Part shown: positions 26,992 through 35,557 of the stretch, piece after piece
Numbering within the stretch: the first letter of the stretch is position 1
Layout of the letters: every line of letters starts with the position of its first letter
Assembly: GCF_032595355.1 (NCBI RefSeq)
Contig: NZ_JASMWN010000023.1
Coordinates: forward strand, 1-64,000
Length of the DNA stretch: 64,000 nt
DNA from: Sedimentitalea todarodis
GTDB lineage: Bacteria > Pseudomonadota > Alphaproteobacteria > Rhodobacterales > Rhodobacteraceae
Direction: 5' to 3'
The notes under the pieces: model-generated
Told to the model about the DNA's origin: nothing
Seen by the model: the letters and a program-made list of their open reading frames with translations, nothing else
Databases searched by the model: none
Program-made: the position numbers and the translations under genes

Positions 26992-27615
26992 ATGACACCG
27001 CGCGATCCCAAATCCATCATTCGAATTGCCCGCAACTCGGGCGACGAAACCGTTGCCGAACCCTTGGACCTTGGCCTGCGCGTGCGCGATCTACGCAAGG
27101 CACAGGGCTGGACGCTGGAGCAGGCAGCCCGGCAGGCGGGATTGGCGCGTTCGACGCTGTCCAAGATCGAGAACGGGCAGATGTCGCCCACCTATGATGC
27201 GCTCAAGAAGCTCGCCCTGGGATTGCGTATCTCGGTCCCCCAATTGTTCACGACACCGCAGCGTGGCCAGGTGAATGGTCGCATGTCCGTGACTTGCAGC
27301 GGCGACGGCGAGGCGCATGCGACCGCGACCTACGAGCATGAATTGCTCGCGGAAACCCTGACAAAGAAGCAGATGTTGCCCTATCGCGCCCGCGTTCGCG
27401 CCCGATCAATGGAGGAATTCGATGGTTGGGTACGCCATGACGGCGAGGAATTCCTATATGTGCTGACCGGCATGGTACGGCTCTATACCGAATTCTACGA
27501 ACCGGTGGAAATGCGCCGCGGTGACAGCGCCTATTACGACGCGGCGATGGGGCACAATGTCGTGTCGGTCAGCGACGAAGATGCGATGATACTGTGGGTG
27601 ACCTCGCTGTGCTGA
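26992..27615 (+). CDS. XRE-family regulator with C-terminal cupin
   Basis: A 207-residue regulator. The lambda-repressor-like HTH is at residues 29-86 ('VRDLRKAQGWTLEQAARQAGLARSTLSKIENGQMSPTYDALKKLALGL'), the cupin sensor at about 130-205 ('EEFLYVLTGMVRLYTEFYEPVEMRRGDSAYYDAAMGHNVVSV'). This architecture senses small molecules for catabolic or stress genes. It is divergent from the acyl-CoA ligase operon by about 60 bp, so that operon is the likely target. Confidence 0.85.
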   Translation: MTPRDPKSIIRIARNSGDETVAEPLDLGLRVRDLRKAQGWTLEQAARQAGLARSTLSKIENGQMSPTYDALKKLALGLRISVPQLFTTPQRGQVNGRMSVTCSGDGEAHATATYEHELLAETLTKKQMLPYRARVRARSMEEFDGWVRHDGEEFLYVLTGMVRLYTEFYEPVEMRRGDSAYYDAAMGHNVVSVSDEDAMILWVTSLC

Positions 27616-27663
27616 GCCATTCTTCTGACGAAGACGACTCAATAGTCCCGCGTTCCTGAAGGA

Positions 27664-27900
27664 TCACGCAGCCTCGTGATCGTCCTTGGCTTCGAGGATC
27701 AGCGCCTCGACAAAGAGGAAATCTTCGATCTCTTCCCGTGCCTCTGTCAGAGAGAGGTTGTGGGTTTCTGCGAGGTAGGCCTCGAACCCGCCGCGATCGA
27801 CCTTGGCGAACGGCATGGCTCCGTCGTCAAGATGCGGAAAACGGGTTTGCAGCTTACTGTACCATACGGCCCAGTCGCAGGTCATGTCGGTCCATGTCAT
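27664..27900 (-). CDS. Small conserved-looking hypothetical protein
   Basis: A 78-residue acidic protein (MTWTDMTCDWAVWYSKLQTRFPHLDD...EEIEDFLFVEALILEAKDDHEAA), Trp-rich at the N-terminus and helical at the C-terminus. The start at 27900 is chosen for the GAGGGG site 9 bases upstream; the longer frame to 27996 lacks one. I do not recognise the family. It stands alone, convergent with the cupin regulator. Confidence 0.55.
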   Translation of the reverse strand: MTWTDMTCDWAVWYSKLQTRFPHLDDGAMPFAKVDRGGFEAYLAETHNLSLTEAREEIEDFLFVEALILEAKDDHEAA

Positions 27901-28065
27901 CTGTGCATTCCCCTCAGCATATACATGCCTCCCGAGGATCAGACTAGCGATGCTGCAGCGCAGAGAAACGTGGCGATTTGTCGCGGGCGCGGGCAATCAT
28001 TAACGGTCACTTTTTGCGCAGGCAATCAAGGCCCCCATTGGTCACCGAACGACACGGGGTGTGCG

Positions 28066-29883
28066 CTAGTCCTCGTCGTACCACCAAACGTCTGGAAGAA
28101 ATCCGGTTCGATCGCCATAGATGGGCAGCTGTTCGGGAAAACGCAGCTTACGGGCGTGAGCGATCCGCCCGACATCGTACTGCCAGAGCGGGATTACGTA
28201 GCGCCCGGTTGTCAGAACGCGATCAAGCGCGCGGACTGCAGCGGTGAATTCCTCGCGGGAGTCTGTCGCGAGCATCCTGTCGATCAACCCGTCCACGGCG
28301 CCCGATGCGACCCCCATCAGGTTGCGCGTTCCCGGCACGTCCACGCCGTCGCTGCCCCAGTAGAGGCGTTGCTCGTTGCCCGGAGACAGCGACAATTCGC
28401 GACGGAACGTGGTCATGTCGAAGTCGTACTGGTCGATCCGGGCGGCATATTGGGCATCGTCCACGGTACTGACATCGACCTGAATGCCCAGCCGAGAGAG
28501 CGCGCGACTGTAAATTTCGATCACCGTCTGGTTGCCGCCATCGCCTTGCCGGAGCAGGACTTCAAATGCAAAGGGGGTGCCTTGCGCGTTTCGGAGTTCG
28601 CCATTCTGAACCGTCCATCCCGCCGCCGCCAACAGATCGACGGCACGGCGCAAGTTGCCCCGGTTGCGCGCGGTGCCATCGCTGGCGGGCAGGGCATAGC
28701 CCTCCAGAGCGCCCGGCAATAGCGCATCCGCATAGGGCTCAAGCAGTTCAAGCACTTTGCCAGTCGCGGGACCGGGCTGCATCGCAAGCTCGGAGCTTGA
28801 GAAATAGGACGTGATCCGAGGCTGCGCACCGCCGGTCACCGTGTCATTGATGTACTCGAAATTGAACGCCAGCAGCATCGCCTCGCGCACGCGCCAGTCA
28901 TCAAAGGGCGCGCGCCGTGTATTCATCACGAACCCGGTCATCCCCGACGGGCGTTGATGCGGGATTTCGGATTTGATGACGTCGCCCCGCAGCACCGCCG
29001 GAAAGCCGTATTGTGCGTCCCATTTCTCGGCGTTGAACTCGCGCATTACCGTCAGTTCGCCGGCCTTGAACGCTTCGAACAGGACGGTCCCATCGCCGTA
29101 GAATTCGATGCGCATTTCGTCGAAATTCTGCGTGCCGCGCCGAAAGGGCAGCTCCTTTGCCCAATAGTCGGGATTTCGGCGCAGGGTGACATTCCGACCA
29201 GCTTCGAAATCGCTGATCACGTAGGCCCCTGTACCGATGGGGATGTTGTCGAGACCGGAGGCCGTAAAGTCGACACCCTGCCATTGTGCCTTTTTCAGAA
29301 TCGGCCGCATCCCGGCGATCAGGGCAAGTTCGCGATCATCCGTATTGAAGTTGATCTTCAGGCTGCGCTCGCCCGTCTGGACTATGCTCTGGATCTGGCT
29401 TGCAAATCCGCGATACCGCAGGTGCCCCTGTGTGCCGAGCGTTTCGTAGGACCAGATCACATCTTCGACAGTGACCGGGCTGCCATCGGAAAACCGCGCC
29501 TCTGGTCGCAGCGTGAATTCAACCCAAGAGCGATCCGGTGCCGTGCGAATCGATTCGGCAAGCAGGCCATACAAGGTGAAGGGTTCGTCCCAGGATCGTC
29601 CCATCAGGGATTCGTACCCCCAAAAGCGCAATTGCCACGGTGCTGTGCCTTTTTGGACGAACGGGTTGAGTGAATCAAAACCACCCGTATTGCCGAACAC
29701 GATCCGCCCGCCCTTGGGGGCATCCGGATTTGCATAGGGCAGGGACACAAAATCAGGTGGTAGCGCCGGTGCCCCATACATAGCTATGCCATACGTTGAT
29801 TCCGCCGATGCAGAACAGGCCACAAGAAGTGTGGCGAATCCGGTGGCGCGCGCGCTTGCGCGGTAAAAAAAATCTAGTCGCAC
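28066..29883 (-). CDS. Periplasmic oligopeptide-binding protein (family 5 SBP)
   Basis: A 605-residue extracellular solute-binding protein. The N-terminus has a signal peptide (ARATGFATLLVACSASA). 'NPDAPKGGRIVFGNTGGFDSLNPFVQKG' and 'FTLRPEARFSDGSPVTVEDVIWSYETL' are classic for family 5 peptide binders, closest in feel to the YejA group. It would deliver peptides to an ABC importer, but no permease or ATPase gene is adjacent, so it is an orphan here. Expression would start in the 29.9-kb gap shared with the candidate small RNA. Confidence 0.87.
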   Translation of the reverse strand: MRLDFFYRASARATGFATLLVACSASAESTYGIAMYGAPALPPDFVSLPYANPDAPKGGRIVFGNTGGFDSLNPFVQKGTAPWQLRFWGYESLMGRSWDEPFTLYGLLAESIRTAPDRSWVEFTLRPEARFSDGSPVTVEDVIWSYETLGTQGHLRYRGFASQIQSIVQTGERSLKINFNTDDRELALIAGMRPILKKAQWQGVDFTASGLDNIPIGTGAYVISDFEAGRNVTLRRNPDYWAKELPFRRGTQNFDEMRIEFYGDGTVLFEAFKAGELTVMREFNAEKWDAQYGFPAVLRGDVIKSEIPHQRPSGMTGFVMNTRRAPFDDWRVREAMLLAFNFEYINDTVTGGAQPRITSYFSSSELAMQPGPATGKVLELLEPYADALLPGALEGYALPASDGTARNRGNLRRAVDLLAAAGWTVQNGELRNAQGTPFAFEVLLRQGDGGNQTVIEIYSRALSRLGIQVDVSTVDDAQYAARIDQYDFDMTTFRRELSLSPGNEQRLYWGSDGVDVPGTRNLMGVASGAVDGLIDRMLATDSREEFTAAVRALDRVLTTGRYVIPLWQYDVGRIAHARKLRFPEQLPIYGDRTGFLPDVWWYDED

Positions 29884-29962
29884 TTTGGCAACAATCCTGC
29901 TCTGGCCTTGTTTTCCTTAGTGACAGATTAACGAGGGATACATGTCTTTTCAAACTTTTAGC

Positions 29963-29991
29963 TTGGATGCCGGAAGGGAATTGCGTATAAG
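29963..29991 (+). promoter_or_regulatory. Candidate promoter of a small RNA
   Basis: TTGGAT (29963-29968), a 17-bp spacer and TATAAG (29986-29991) form a sigma-70-like promoter inside a gap without a gene. The -35 is only half-consensus, the -10 is good. Transcription from it would run about 80 nt into the strong terminator ending at 30074. Confidence 0.45.
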
Positions 29992-29997
29992 AGGATT

Positions 29998-30074
29998 ACT
30001 GCTCGATAGGTTTCTTGCCTGTATGAAACCTGCCTCAATAACTCAACGCCCGCTTCGCGCGGGCGTTTTTTTTT
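29998..30074 (+). ncRNA. Candidate small RNA, about 77 nt
   Basis: Between a promoter-like sequence and a textbook terminator lies a segment with no open frame. It contains a 7-bp hairpin AGGTTTC (30008-30014) / GAAACCT (30025-30031) with a 10-nt loop TTGCCTGTAT, then a single-stranded linker and the GC-rich terminator stem. Promoter, structured 5' domain and terminator in 110 bp are what a trans-acting sRNA looks like. The 5' end is an estimate. It could instead be an attenuator in a leader, but the next gene starts 134 bp after the terminator. No family is recognised. Confidence 0.42.
30046..30074 (+). terminator. Strong rho-independent terminator
   Basis: An 8-bp perfect stem ACGCCCGC (30046-30053) / GCGGGCGT (30059-30066) with loop TTCGC, followed by an uninterrupted run of nine T. 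No plus-strand gene lies upstream within reach (the preceding gene is on the minus strand), so it must end a non-coding transcript. Confidence 0.88.
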
Positions 30075-30207
30075 GTATGCCTGTTCTGCGGTTGTGGCGG
30101 AAGTTGGTTAATTTTTGGTAACCAGACCCGAACGATGTTTACCGTTTCCTTTGCAGGTGCAGCATGTCATTTAAGGCAGCAGTAACAAACTGAGCAGAGG
30201 GCCTGTC

Positions 30208-30981
30208 ATGTCGCTTGAGGGAAAGACCGCAATCATCACCGGATCGAATTCGGGAATCGGGTTGGGTGTCGCGTGGGAACTGGCGCGCGCCGGAGCGGAT
30301 GTTGTGTTGAATTCATTCACGGATCGCGATGAAGATCACGCACTGGCCAAGCAGATCGCCGATGAGACGGGTGTGCAGGCGCGCTATGTCAAGGCGGATA
30401 TGTCCAAGGGCGACGAGTGCCGGGCCTTGATTGAAAAGGCGGGGGCCTGCGACATTCTCGTCAACAACGCGGGTATCCAACATGTGGCGCCGATTGACGA
30501 GTTCCCGGTCGAAAAATGGGACGCGATCATCGCGATCAACCTGAATTCCGCGTTTCACACCACTGCCGCCGCGCTGCCGGTGATGCGCAAGGCCGGGTGG
30601 GGACGGGTGGTCAATATTGCGAGCGCGCATGGTTTGACGGCAAGCCCGTTCAAATCCGCCTATGTCGCGGCAAAGCACGGCATTGTGGGGATGACCAAGA
30701 CGGTCGCCCTGGAAACCGCGCGTGAGCCGATCACCGCGAACGCAATCTGTCCCGGCTACGTGCTCACGCCCCTGGTCGAAGCACAGATTCCCGACACGAT
30801 GGAGAAGTACGGTATGGGACGCGAGGAAGTGATCGAAAAGGTCATGCTCGAGCGGCAACCGTCGAAAGAATTTGCGACCGTGGAACAACTGGGGGGCACG
30901 GTGGTGTTTCTGTGTACCGATGCCGCGGCCCAGATCACTGGCACCACCCTCAGTGTCGATGGCGGCTGGACGGCCTTGTGA
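30208..30981 (+). CDS. bdhA: 3-Hydroxybutyrate dehydrogenase
   Basis: A 257-residue SDR that oxidises D-3-hydroxybutyrate to acetoacetate, a step of polyhydroxybutyrate turnover. TGSNSGIG is at residues 11-18, NNAG at 86-89, the catalytic Ser139, Tyr152 and Lys156 (YVAAK) are present. The family hallmarks 'NSAFHTTAAALPVMRKAGWGRVVNIASAHGL' and 'ANAICPGYVLTPLVEAQIPD' match BdhA closely. It is followed by a patatin gene on the same strand, a neighbour often seen beside bdhA in this group. Confidence 0.9.
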   Translation: MSLEGKTAIITGSNSGIGLGVAWELARAGADVVLNSFTDRDEDHALAKQIADETGVQARYVKADMSKGDECRALIEKAGACDILVNNAGIQHVAPIDEFPVEKWDAIIAINLNSAFHTTAAALPVMRKAGWGRVVNIASAHGLTASPFKSAYVAAKHGIVGMTKTVALETAREPITANAICPGYVLTPLVEAQIPDTMEKYGMGREEVIEKVMLERQPSKEFATVEQLGGTVVFLCTDAAAQITGTTLSVDGGWTAL

Positions 30982-31010
30982 GCAAGGCCGGGCAGGGGGC
31001 CAGCCCCTTC

Positions 31011-31034
31011 CGGTGAAAATCAGGATTTTCACCG
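31011..31034 (+). other. Perfect hairpin between bdhA and the patatin gene
   Basis: CGGTGAAAAT (31011-31020) and ATTTTCACCG (31025-31034) form a 10-bp perfect stem with a CAGG loop. No U run follows, so it is more likely an mRNA-processing or stability element than a terminator. A second stem GGCCTTG/CAAGGCC (30972-30989) spans the bdhA stop. Confidence 0.45.
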
Positions 31035-31074
31035 TTCACCCCCGGAGTACTTTTCCAAAGCTGAAGGGCAGGAC

Positions 31075-32109
31075 GTGACACAAAAGAAGCGGATAAACCT
31101 CGCATTGCAGGGCGGCGGCGCGCATGGCGCATTTACCTGGGGTGTGCTCGACCGGATACTGGAAGACGACGATATCGAGATTGCCGGGATTTCGGGAACC
31201 TCTGCGGGCGCGCTGAACGGGGCGGCCTTGAAGGCGGGCATGATCACCGGCGGGCGCGAAGGCGCGCGCGCCAACCTGGACTGGTTGTGGTCGCAGGTCA
31301 CCGGGCAGCAGGATACGCGCCTTGTGGACTGGATGCAGGGATTTGACATCGGCAAGATGGCACGGGCGATCGAATATTCGCCCGCTTTTGCCGCGATGGA
31401 CTTGTGGTCACGAGTCGTGTCGCCCTACAGCTATGGCCCGTTTTACCGTAATCCGTTGATTCCGATCGTGGAGGCGTTTGATTTTGGCAAGGTCTGCGCC
31501 GATGTGGGCCCGGACCTGTTTATCTGCGCCACGCGTGTGCGAACTGGAAAGATCCGGGTCTTTTCCGGAGACGATATCACCACCGATGCAATCCTGGCGT
31601 CGGCCTGTTTGCCGACGGTGTTTCAGGCGATCGAGATTGACGACCCTGAAACCGGCCGTCGTGAACCATACTGGGATGGCGGCTATACCGGCAATCCGGC
31701 GCTGTTCCCGCTCTTCGCGCGACACCTGCCCGCCGATATCGTGATCATCAACATCAACCCGCTGGAGCGCGATTCGCTGCCCGTGACCACCCAGCAGATC
31801 CAGAACCGGATCAACGAGATCAGCTTCAACTCGTCACTGCTTCGGGAACTGCGCGCGATTTCCTTTGTTCAGCGGCTGCTTGATGACGGAACGCTGACGG
31901 CAGAAGACAAGGCGCCTGTGCTGGTGCATATGATCGCCGATGATGGGCTGATGAACGAATTATCCGTGGCGACCAAGCTGGTGCCGAGTATCTATTTCAT
32001 CGAAAAGCTCAAGGCGGCAGGCCGGGCTGCGGCGGAAAATTTCCTTGCTGCGCACAAGAAGGACCTGAACAAGACCAGCACCGTGGATCTTGCCGACACC
32101 TACGGCTGA
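31075..32109 (+). CDS. Patatin-like phospholipase
   Basis: A 344-residue patatin-family hydrolase. The oxyanion glycine motif GGGAHG is at residues 13-18, the nucleophile Ser43 sits in GTSAG (41-45), and the catalytic Asp201 is in DGGYTGNP. It would hydrolyse acyl esters (phospholipids or, in this setting, possibly PHB-granule lipids). The GTG at 31075 has a GGGCAGGA site directly upstream. It lies 93 bp after bdhA on the same strand, so co-transcription is plausible. Confidence 0.87.
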   Translation: MTQKKRINLALQGGGAHGAFTWGVLDRILEDDDIEIAGISGTSAGALNGAALKAGMITGGREGARANLDWLWSQVTGQQDTRLVDWMQGFDIGKMARAIEYSPAFAAMDLWSRVVSPYSYGPFYRNPLIPIVEAFDFGKVCADVGPDLFICATRVRTGKIRVFSGDDITTDAILASACLPTVFQAIEIDDPETGRREPYWDGGYTGNPALFPLFARHLPADIVIININPLERDSLPVTTQQIQNRINEISFNSSLLRELRAISFVQRLLDDGTLTAEDKAPVLVHMIADDGLMNELSVATKLVPSIYFIEKLKAAGRAAAENFLAAHKKDLNKTSTVDLADTYG

Positions 32110-32114
32110 CCGCG

Positions 32115-32816
32115 CTATTTCACCAAAGACTTCGAGTCATCCGCCGCAACTGTCGGATCCTTGCCATTGGGATAGACCAGTCCGGCGGAAATCACCAGCT
32201 TGGCAGCCTCTTCGACCGTCATATCCAGTTCTATGACATCTTCTTGGGGCAGGAACAGAAGGAAGCCGGATGTCGGGTTCGGAGTGGTCGGTAGGAACAC
32301 GCTGACCAGTTTTCCGGTCGTTTCGGCGCGTTTGGCAACTTCACCCTTTGCAGTCGTCGAAATGAATCCGATCGCCCAGATATCCTTGCGCGGATATTGA
32401 ATAAGGCAGGCCTTTTCGAACGAGCGTTCGGATTGCGCAAACACGGTTTCCGAAATCTGCTTGATCCCGGAGTAGATCGACCGAACCACCGGCATCCGAT
32501 CGACAAGGCTCTCGCCCCAGCGGATCAGCGATCGCCCGATCAGCCCTTTGCCGATCCAGCCGACCATGATTGTGAAGAGCAGAAAGATGATCACGCCCAC
32601 ACCGCGCAGGTTGATGCCGATGTATTCCTCGGGACGCAGACGATGGGGGACCAGAGGCAGCACAAGACCGTCGATCCAGCCGATCACTGACCAGATCAGC
32701 CAGATGGTAAGACCCACGGGCGCGATCACCACCAATCCGGTCAGGAAGGATGAGCGCAGCCTCGCAAAGAGGCTGACTTTACGCGGGGGAGGGTTTTCAT
32801 CGAATGGGGTGGTCAT
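32115..32816 (-). CDS. DUF502 membrane protein
   Basis: A 233-residue inner-membrane protein with two hydrophobic segments, 'FLTGLVVIAPVGLTIWLIWSVIGWIDG' and 'GVGVIIFLLFTIMVGWIGKGLIGR', and a soluble C-terminal half ('RSIYSGIKQISETVFAQSERSFEKACLIQYPRKDIWAIGFIS'), the DUF502 layout. The Met at 32816 starts the family-like N-terminus; the upstream Met at 32843 is less likely. Function unknown. It is convergent with the patatin gene, 5 bp apart. Confidence 0.85.
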   Translation of the reverse strand: MTTPFDENPPPRKVSLFARLRSSFLTGLVVIAPVGLTIWLIWSVIGWIDGLVLPLVPHRLRPEEYIGINLRGVGVIIFLLFTIMVGWIGKGLIGRSLIRWGESLVDRMPVVRSIYSGIKQISETVFAQSERSFEKACLIQYPRKDIWAIGFISTTAKGEVAKRAETTGKLVSVFLPTTPNPTSGFLLFLPQEDVIELDMTVEEAAKLVISAGLVYPNGKDPTVAADDSKSLVK

Positions 32817-32885
32817 GTGTATTCCGCCAGTTCCGACGCGCAACTTATGTCTTCGCGCAGCGGGCTACAATAGCTGCTGGTAGCG

Positions 32886-33809
32886 TCAATCGTCTTGGCG
32901 GGAGAGTGCGCCCAGAGATTGTGCGATCCGGGCTGCGAAGCGCGCGTTGTTTCTTACCAGCGCAATGTTCGCGATGAGCGAGCGTCCTTCGGTCTGTTCG
33001 TAAATCCGCTGCAACAGGTATGGCGTCACGGCCTTGCCGACGATCCGGTGATGCGCTGCATCTGCCTGTGCGGCAACAATGATGGGCGCAAGTTCCTCGG
33101 CCGGGATCTCGGCATCGGCGGGAATTGGATTTGCGACGAGCTGGCCGCCGGGAATGCTCAGGTCCCGGCGCATCATGTGCGTGCGGGCAATCGCCTCGGG
33201 ATCATCCATGCGCAGCGGTGCATCAAACGGGGATCGTGCTGACCAGAAGGCGGGAAAGGCATCCTGTCCGACCGCGATCACCGGTACGCCGAGCGTTTCC
33301 AGAACTTCAAGCGTCTTGCTGATATCCAGAATCGCCTTGGCCCCTGCGGCGACAACTGTGACCGGTGTTTGGGCGAGCTCCTGCAAATCGGCAGAAATGT
33401 CGAAGCTGGCCTCTGCACCGCGATGCACGCCGCCGATGCCGCCGGTAGCAAAGACGTCGATACCTGCGAGCCGTGCAGCGATCATGGTCGCCGCGACCGT
33501 GGTGGCACCCGTGCCGCCGGTTGCAAGACAGGCGGCGAAATCCGCGCGCGACAGCTTGGCAACGCCCCGGGCCTGGCCCAATGCGTCCAGTTGTTCGGTG
33601 TCCAGCCCGATATGCAGATGCCCCTCGATGACCGCGATTGTCGCCGGTGTTGCCCCGGCGTCCCGGATGTCCTGCTCGACCTGCCGCGCGACCTCGACAT
33701 TCTGCGGATGGGGCATGCCGTGGGTAATGATCGTGCTTTCCAATGCAACCAGGGGCTGATTATTTTGGCGCGCGGCCCGGACTTCGGCCGAAAGGATGGG
33801 GTCAATCAC
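32886..33809 (-). CDS. psuG: Pseudouridine-5'-phosphate glycosidase
   Basis: A 307-residue PsuG that splits pseudouridine 5'-phosphate into uracil and ribose 5-phosphate. Characteristic stretches are 'PLVALESTIITHGMPHPQNVEVA', 'TTVAATMIAARLAGIDVFATGGIGGVHRGAEASFDISADLQELAQTPV' and 'VSAGAKAILDISKTLE'-type sequence (here VAAGAKAILDISKTLEVLETLGVPV). It overlaps psuK by 4 bases (ATGA), giving a two-gene pseudouridine salvage unit. Confidence 0.93.
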   Translation of the reverse strand: MIDPILSAEVRAARQNNQPLVALESTIITHGMPHPQNVEVARQVEQDIRDAGATPATIAVIEGHLHIGLDTEQLDALGQARGVAKLSRADFAACLATGGTGATTVAATMIAARLAGIDVFATGGIGGVHRGAEASFDISADLQELAQTPVTVVAAGAKAILDISKTLEVLETLGVPVIAVGQDAFPAFWSARSPFDAPLRMDDPEAIARTHMMRRDLSIPGGQLVANPIPADAEIPAEELAPIIVAAQADAAHHRIVGKAVTPYLLQRIYEQTEGRSLIANIALVRNNARFAARIAQSLGALSRQDD

Positions 33810-34702
33810 AACGGTGTTTCTCCTGAAACATAGGTGGCGGCGGCGTGTAGCGCGCGGGTGAGGGCGGTCTGGCGGTCTGTGCCAGTCGCCTCGGCGGCGA
33901 TATGCGCGGCCATGAAGGTATCGCCCGCCCCGGTCACCCGCGTGACCAGCACTTCGGGCGGAGTCTGGCAGATCAGATCATCTGCATCCGCCTCGGTGGC
34001 AGGGTTGCCTCCGTCGGTGACCAGAACCTTCAGCGCGCCGCGCGACATGAGCCCGATTGCGGCCTCTCTCGACGTGTTGAATTCGGTTTGGCAGAGCAGG
34101 CTGGCCTCTTCGAGGTTGAGGTAGAGTGTTGCGCGCCGGTGGTTGAGGAATGGCAACAGTCGTTCCGCCTTGCCCGGAGAGGCCGGTGCCACGCGCAGGT
34201 CGGCGGCGGCAAAGGCCGGACTCTGGGCGATTTTCTCAAGCAGTGATTGCGTCAGGTTGCCATCCAGCGCGACGTGACCGCGATAGGGGATGGCCTCTGA
34301 TCCCAGGCTCGCGTTGGTCAAGGGGCGGAGGATCTTGTCGCCTGCCGCCTCCAGCGAATGTGCGTCGGCAATGGCCGCGATAAGCCCGTTGGCGCCTTCA
34401 ACCGCCATATAGCGATCGGTGGGCAGGTCTTCGGAGCGATAGATATGTTCGGTGACCATGCCAAGCTCGGTACAGGCCGCGACAAGTTCGTCGCCCTCGG
34501 CGTCGCGTCCTATTGCCGTCAAGAGCATTGGGGTGAGGCCAAATCGTGCAAGCGTCATGGCAATGTTCATGGCGACGCCGCCGGGCAGGCGGGTGATCCG
34601 CCCAGGAACGTCCGACCCTTGTCTCATATGGCTCGCGGATCGGCCGATCACGTCCCAAAGGACGCTTCCGATACACAGAACTGGAGTGTTCGAACCGCTC
34701 AT
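33806..34702 (-). CDS. psuK: PfkB-family kinase, likely pseudouridine kinase
   Basis: A 298-residue ribokinase-family sugar kinase. The N-terminal 'CIGSVLWDVIGRS' and the C-terminal PfkB signature 'TRVTGAGDTFMAAHIAAEATG' with catalytic Asp in GAGD are clear. Coupling to psuG makes pseudouridine 5-phosphorylation the likely reaction. The Met at 34702 is used because it gives the normal PfkB start; the longer frame to 34738 adds twelve unconserved residues. Confidence 0.85.
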   Translation of the reverse strand: MSGSNTPVLCIGSVLWDVIGRSASHMRQGSDVPGRITRLPGGVAMNIAMTLARFGLTPMLLTAIGRDAEGDELVAACTELGMVTEHIYRSEDLPTDRYMAVEGANGLIAAIADAHSLEAAGDKILRPLTNASLGSEAIPYRGHVALDGNLTQSLLEKIAQSPAFAAADLRVAPASPGKAERLLPFLNHRRATLYLNLEEASLLCQTEFNTSREAAIGLMSRGALKVLVTDGGNPATEADADDLICQTPPEVLVTRVTGAGDTFMAAHIAAEATGTDRQTALTRALHAAATYVSGETPL

Positions 34703-34756
34703 GACCCGACTTGTGCCGTCAATCCGATCCGGGTGCAAGCGGCGGGATTCGCTGCC

Positions 34757-35557
34757 TCAGGGCACCGCGAAAGTCATCGCTGCCCAGAGCGATTCCCAAA
34801 CCTCGGGGCTGTCATCGGACAGCGGGCGCAAAACCACGGCATCCAGCAGGTATTCATGGCCCGATTTGATCGGGATAATGGCCTGACCCTGACTGTCAGT
34901 ACGCTGCAAATTGATGGTGACGGTGTCATCCGGAGCCTTTTCAAAAACCTCGATCTGCGCATCGGCGCGCGGCTTTCCCCGATAGAGCAACTGCACGTGA
35001 AGGCCGTTTTCCGGATCATCCGTGTAGGGGTTCGTCAGAGCGACAAATTCCGTTTCCATGCTGGCCGGGCGGTCGCTGCCAGCGCCATCCCCCACCGCGA
35101 TCAGCGCTTTGGCATAGCGGGTGTAGCGCTCGGCAAAGCCACTCTCTGGAAGTCCGCGATCTCGATGCCTCGCGCGGATATCGGGAAAATCCTTGTGTTC
35201 GGCAAAGGCCTTAAACTTCTCCCAGGTCTTGTACGTCAATGTCTGGGGAGCGGTCTGATGGACGACCACCAGCAGGCCGTCCAAGGGGGCGGTAGTCTCG
35301 ATCGCCGGAATGTCACCCATGCGGCCGGCATAGGGCACCGCCTGTCCGGCAATGACCTGCTCAAGTCGCGCATTGCGCTTGTCGAAATAGGCGAGTGCAG
35401 TACCTTTGAAGTTCTGCCCGTTTCGGAACTGCGCTTTCAGAGGACTGCCGCTTTGGACTTGATATTCCTCTGGCTCGATCCAAAACTCATGTGATAGCGC
35501 CGGAATGGCAGTGAACAGCAAAGAGGCCAGAACGGCCAGTGAATGGCGGGATGACAT
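34757..35557 (-). CDS. Secreted DUF4198 protein
   Basis: A 266-residue periplasmic protein with a signal peptide (SLAVLASLLFTAIPALS, cleavage before HEFW). The mature N-terminus 'HEFWIEPEEYQVQSGSPLKAQFRNGQNFKG' is diagnostic of DUF4198, a family often linked to metal (nickel/cobalt) transport genes. The start at 35557 has AAAGG upstream; its CAT overlaps the ATG of the divergent HupE-like gene. The two probably act together at the envelope, but the ligand is unknown. Confidence 0.8.
   Translation of the reverse strand: MSSRHSLAVLASLLFTAIPALSHEFWIEPEEYQVQSGSPLKAQFRNGQNFKGTALAYFDKRNARLEQVIAGQAVPYAGRMGDIPAIETTAPLDGLLVVVHQTAPQTLTYKTWEKFKAFAEHKDFPDIRARHRDRGLPESGFAERYTRYAKALIAVGDGAGSDRPASMETEFVALTNPYTDDPENGLHVQLLYRGKPRADAQIEVFEKAPDDTVTINLQRTDSQGQAIIPIKSGHEYLLDAVVLRPLSDDSPEVWESLWAAMTFAVP

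Noticed and set aside
27676..28722. 348-codon plus-strand frame
   Set aside because: Antisense to the small hypothetical and the peptide-binding protein, no domain.
34358..35494. 378-codon plus-strand frame
   Set aside because: Antisense to psuK and DUF4198; no recognisable protein.
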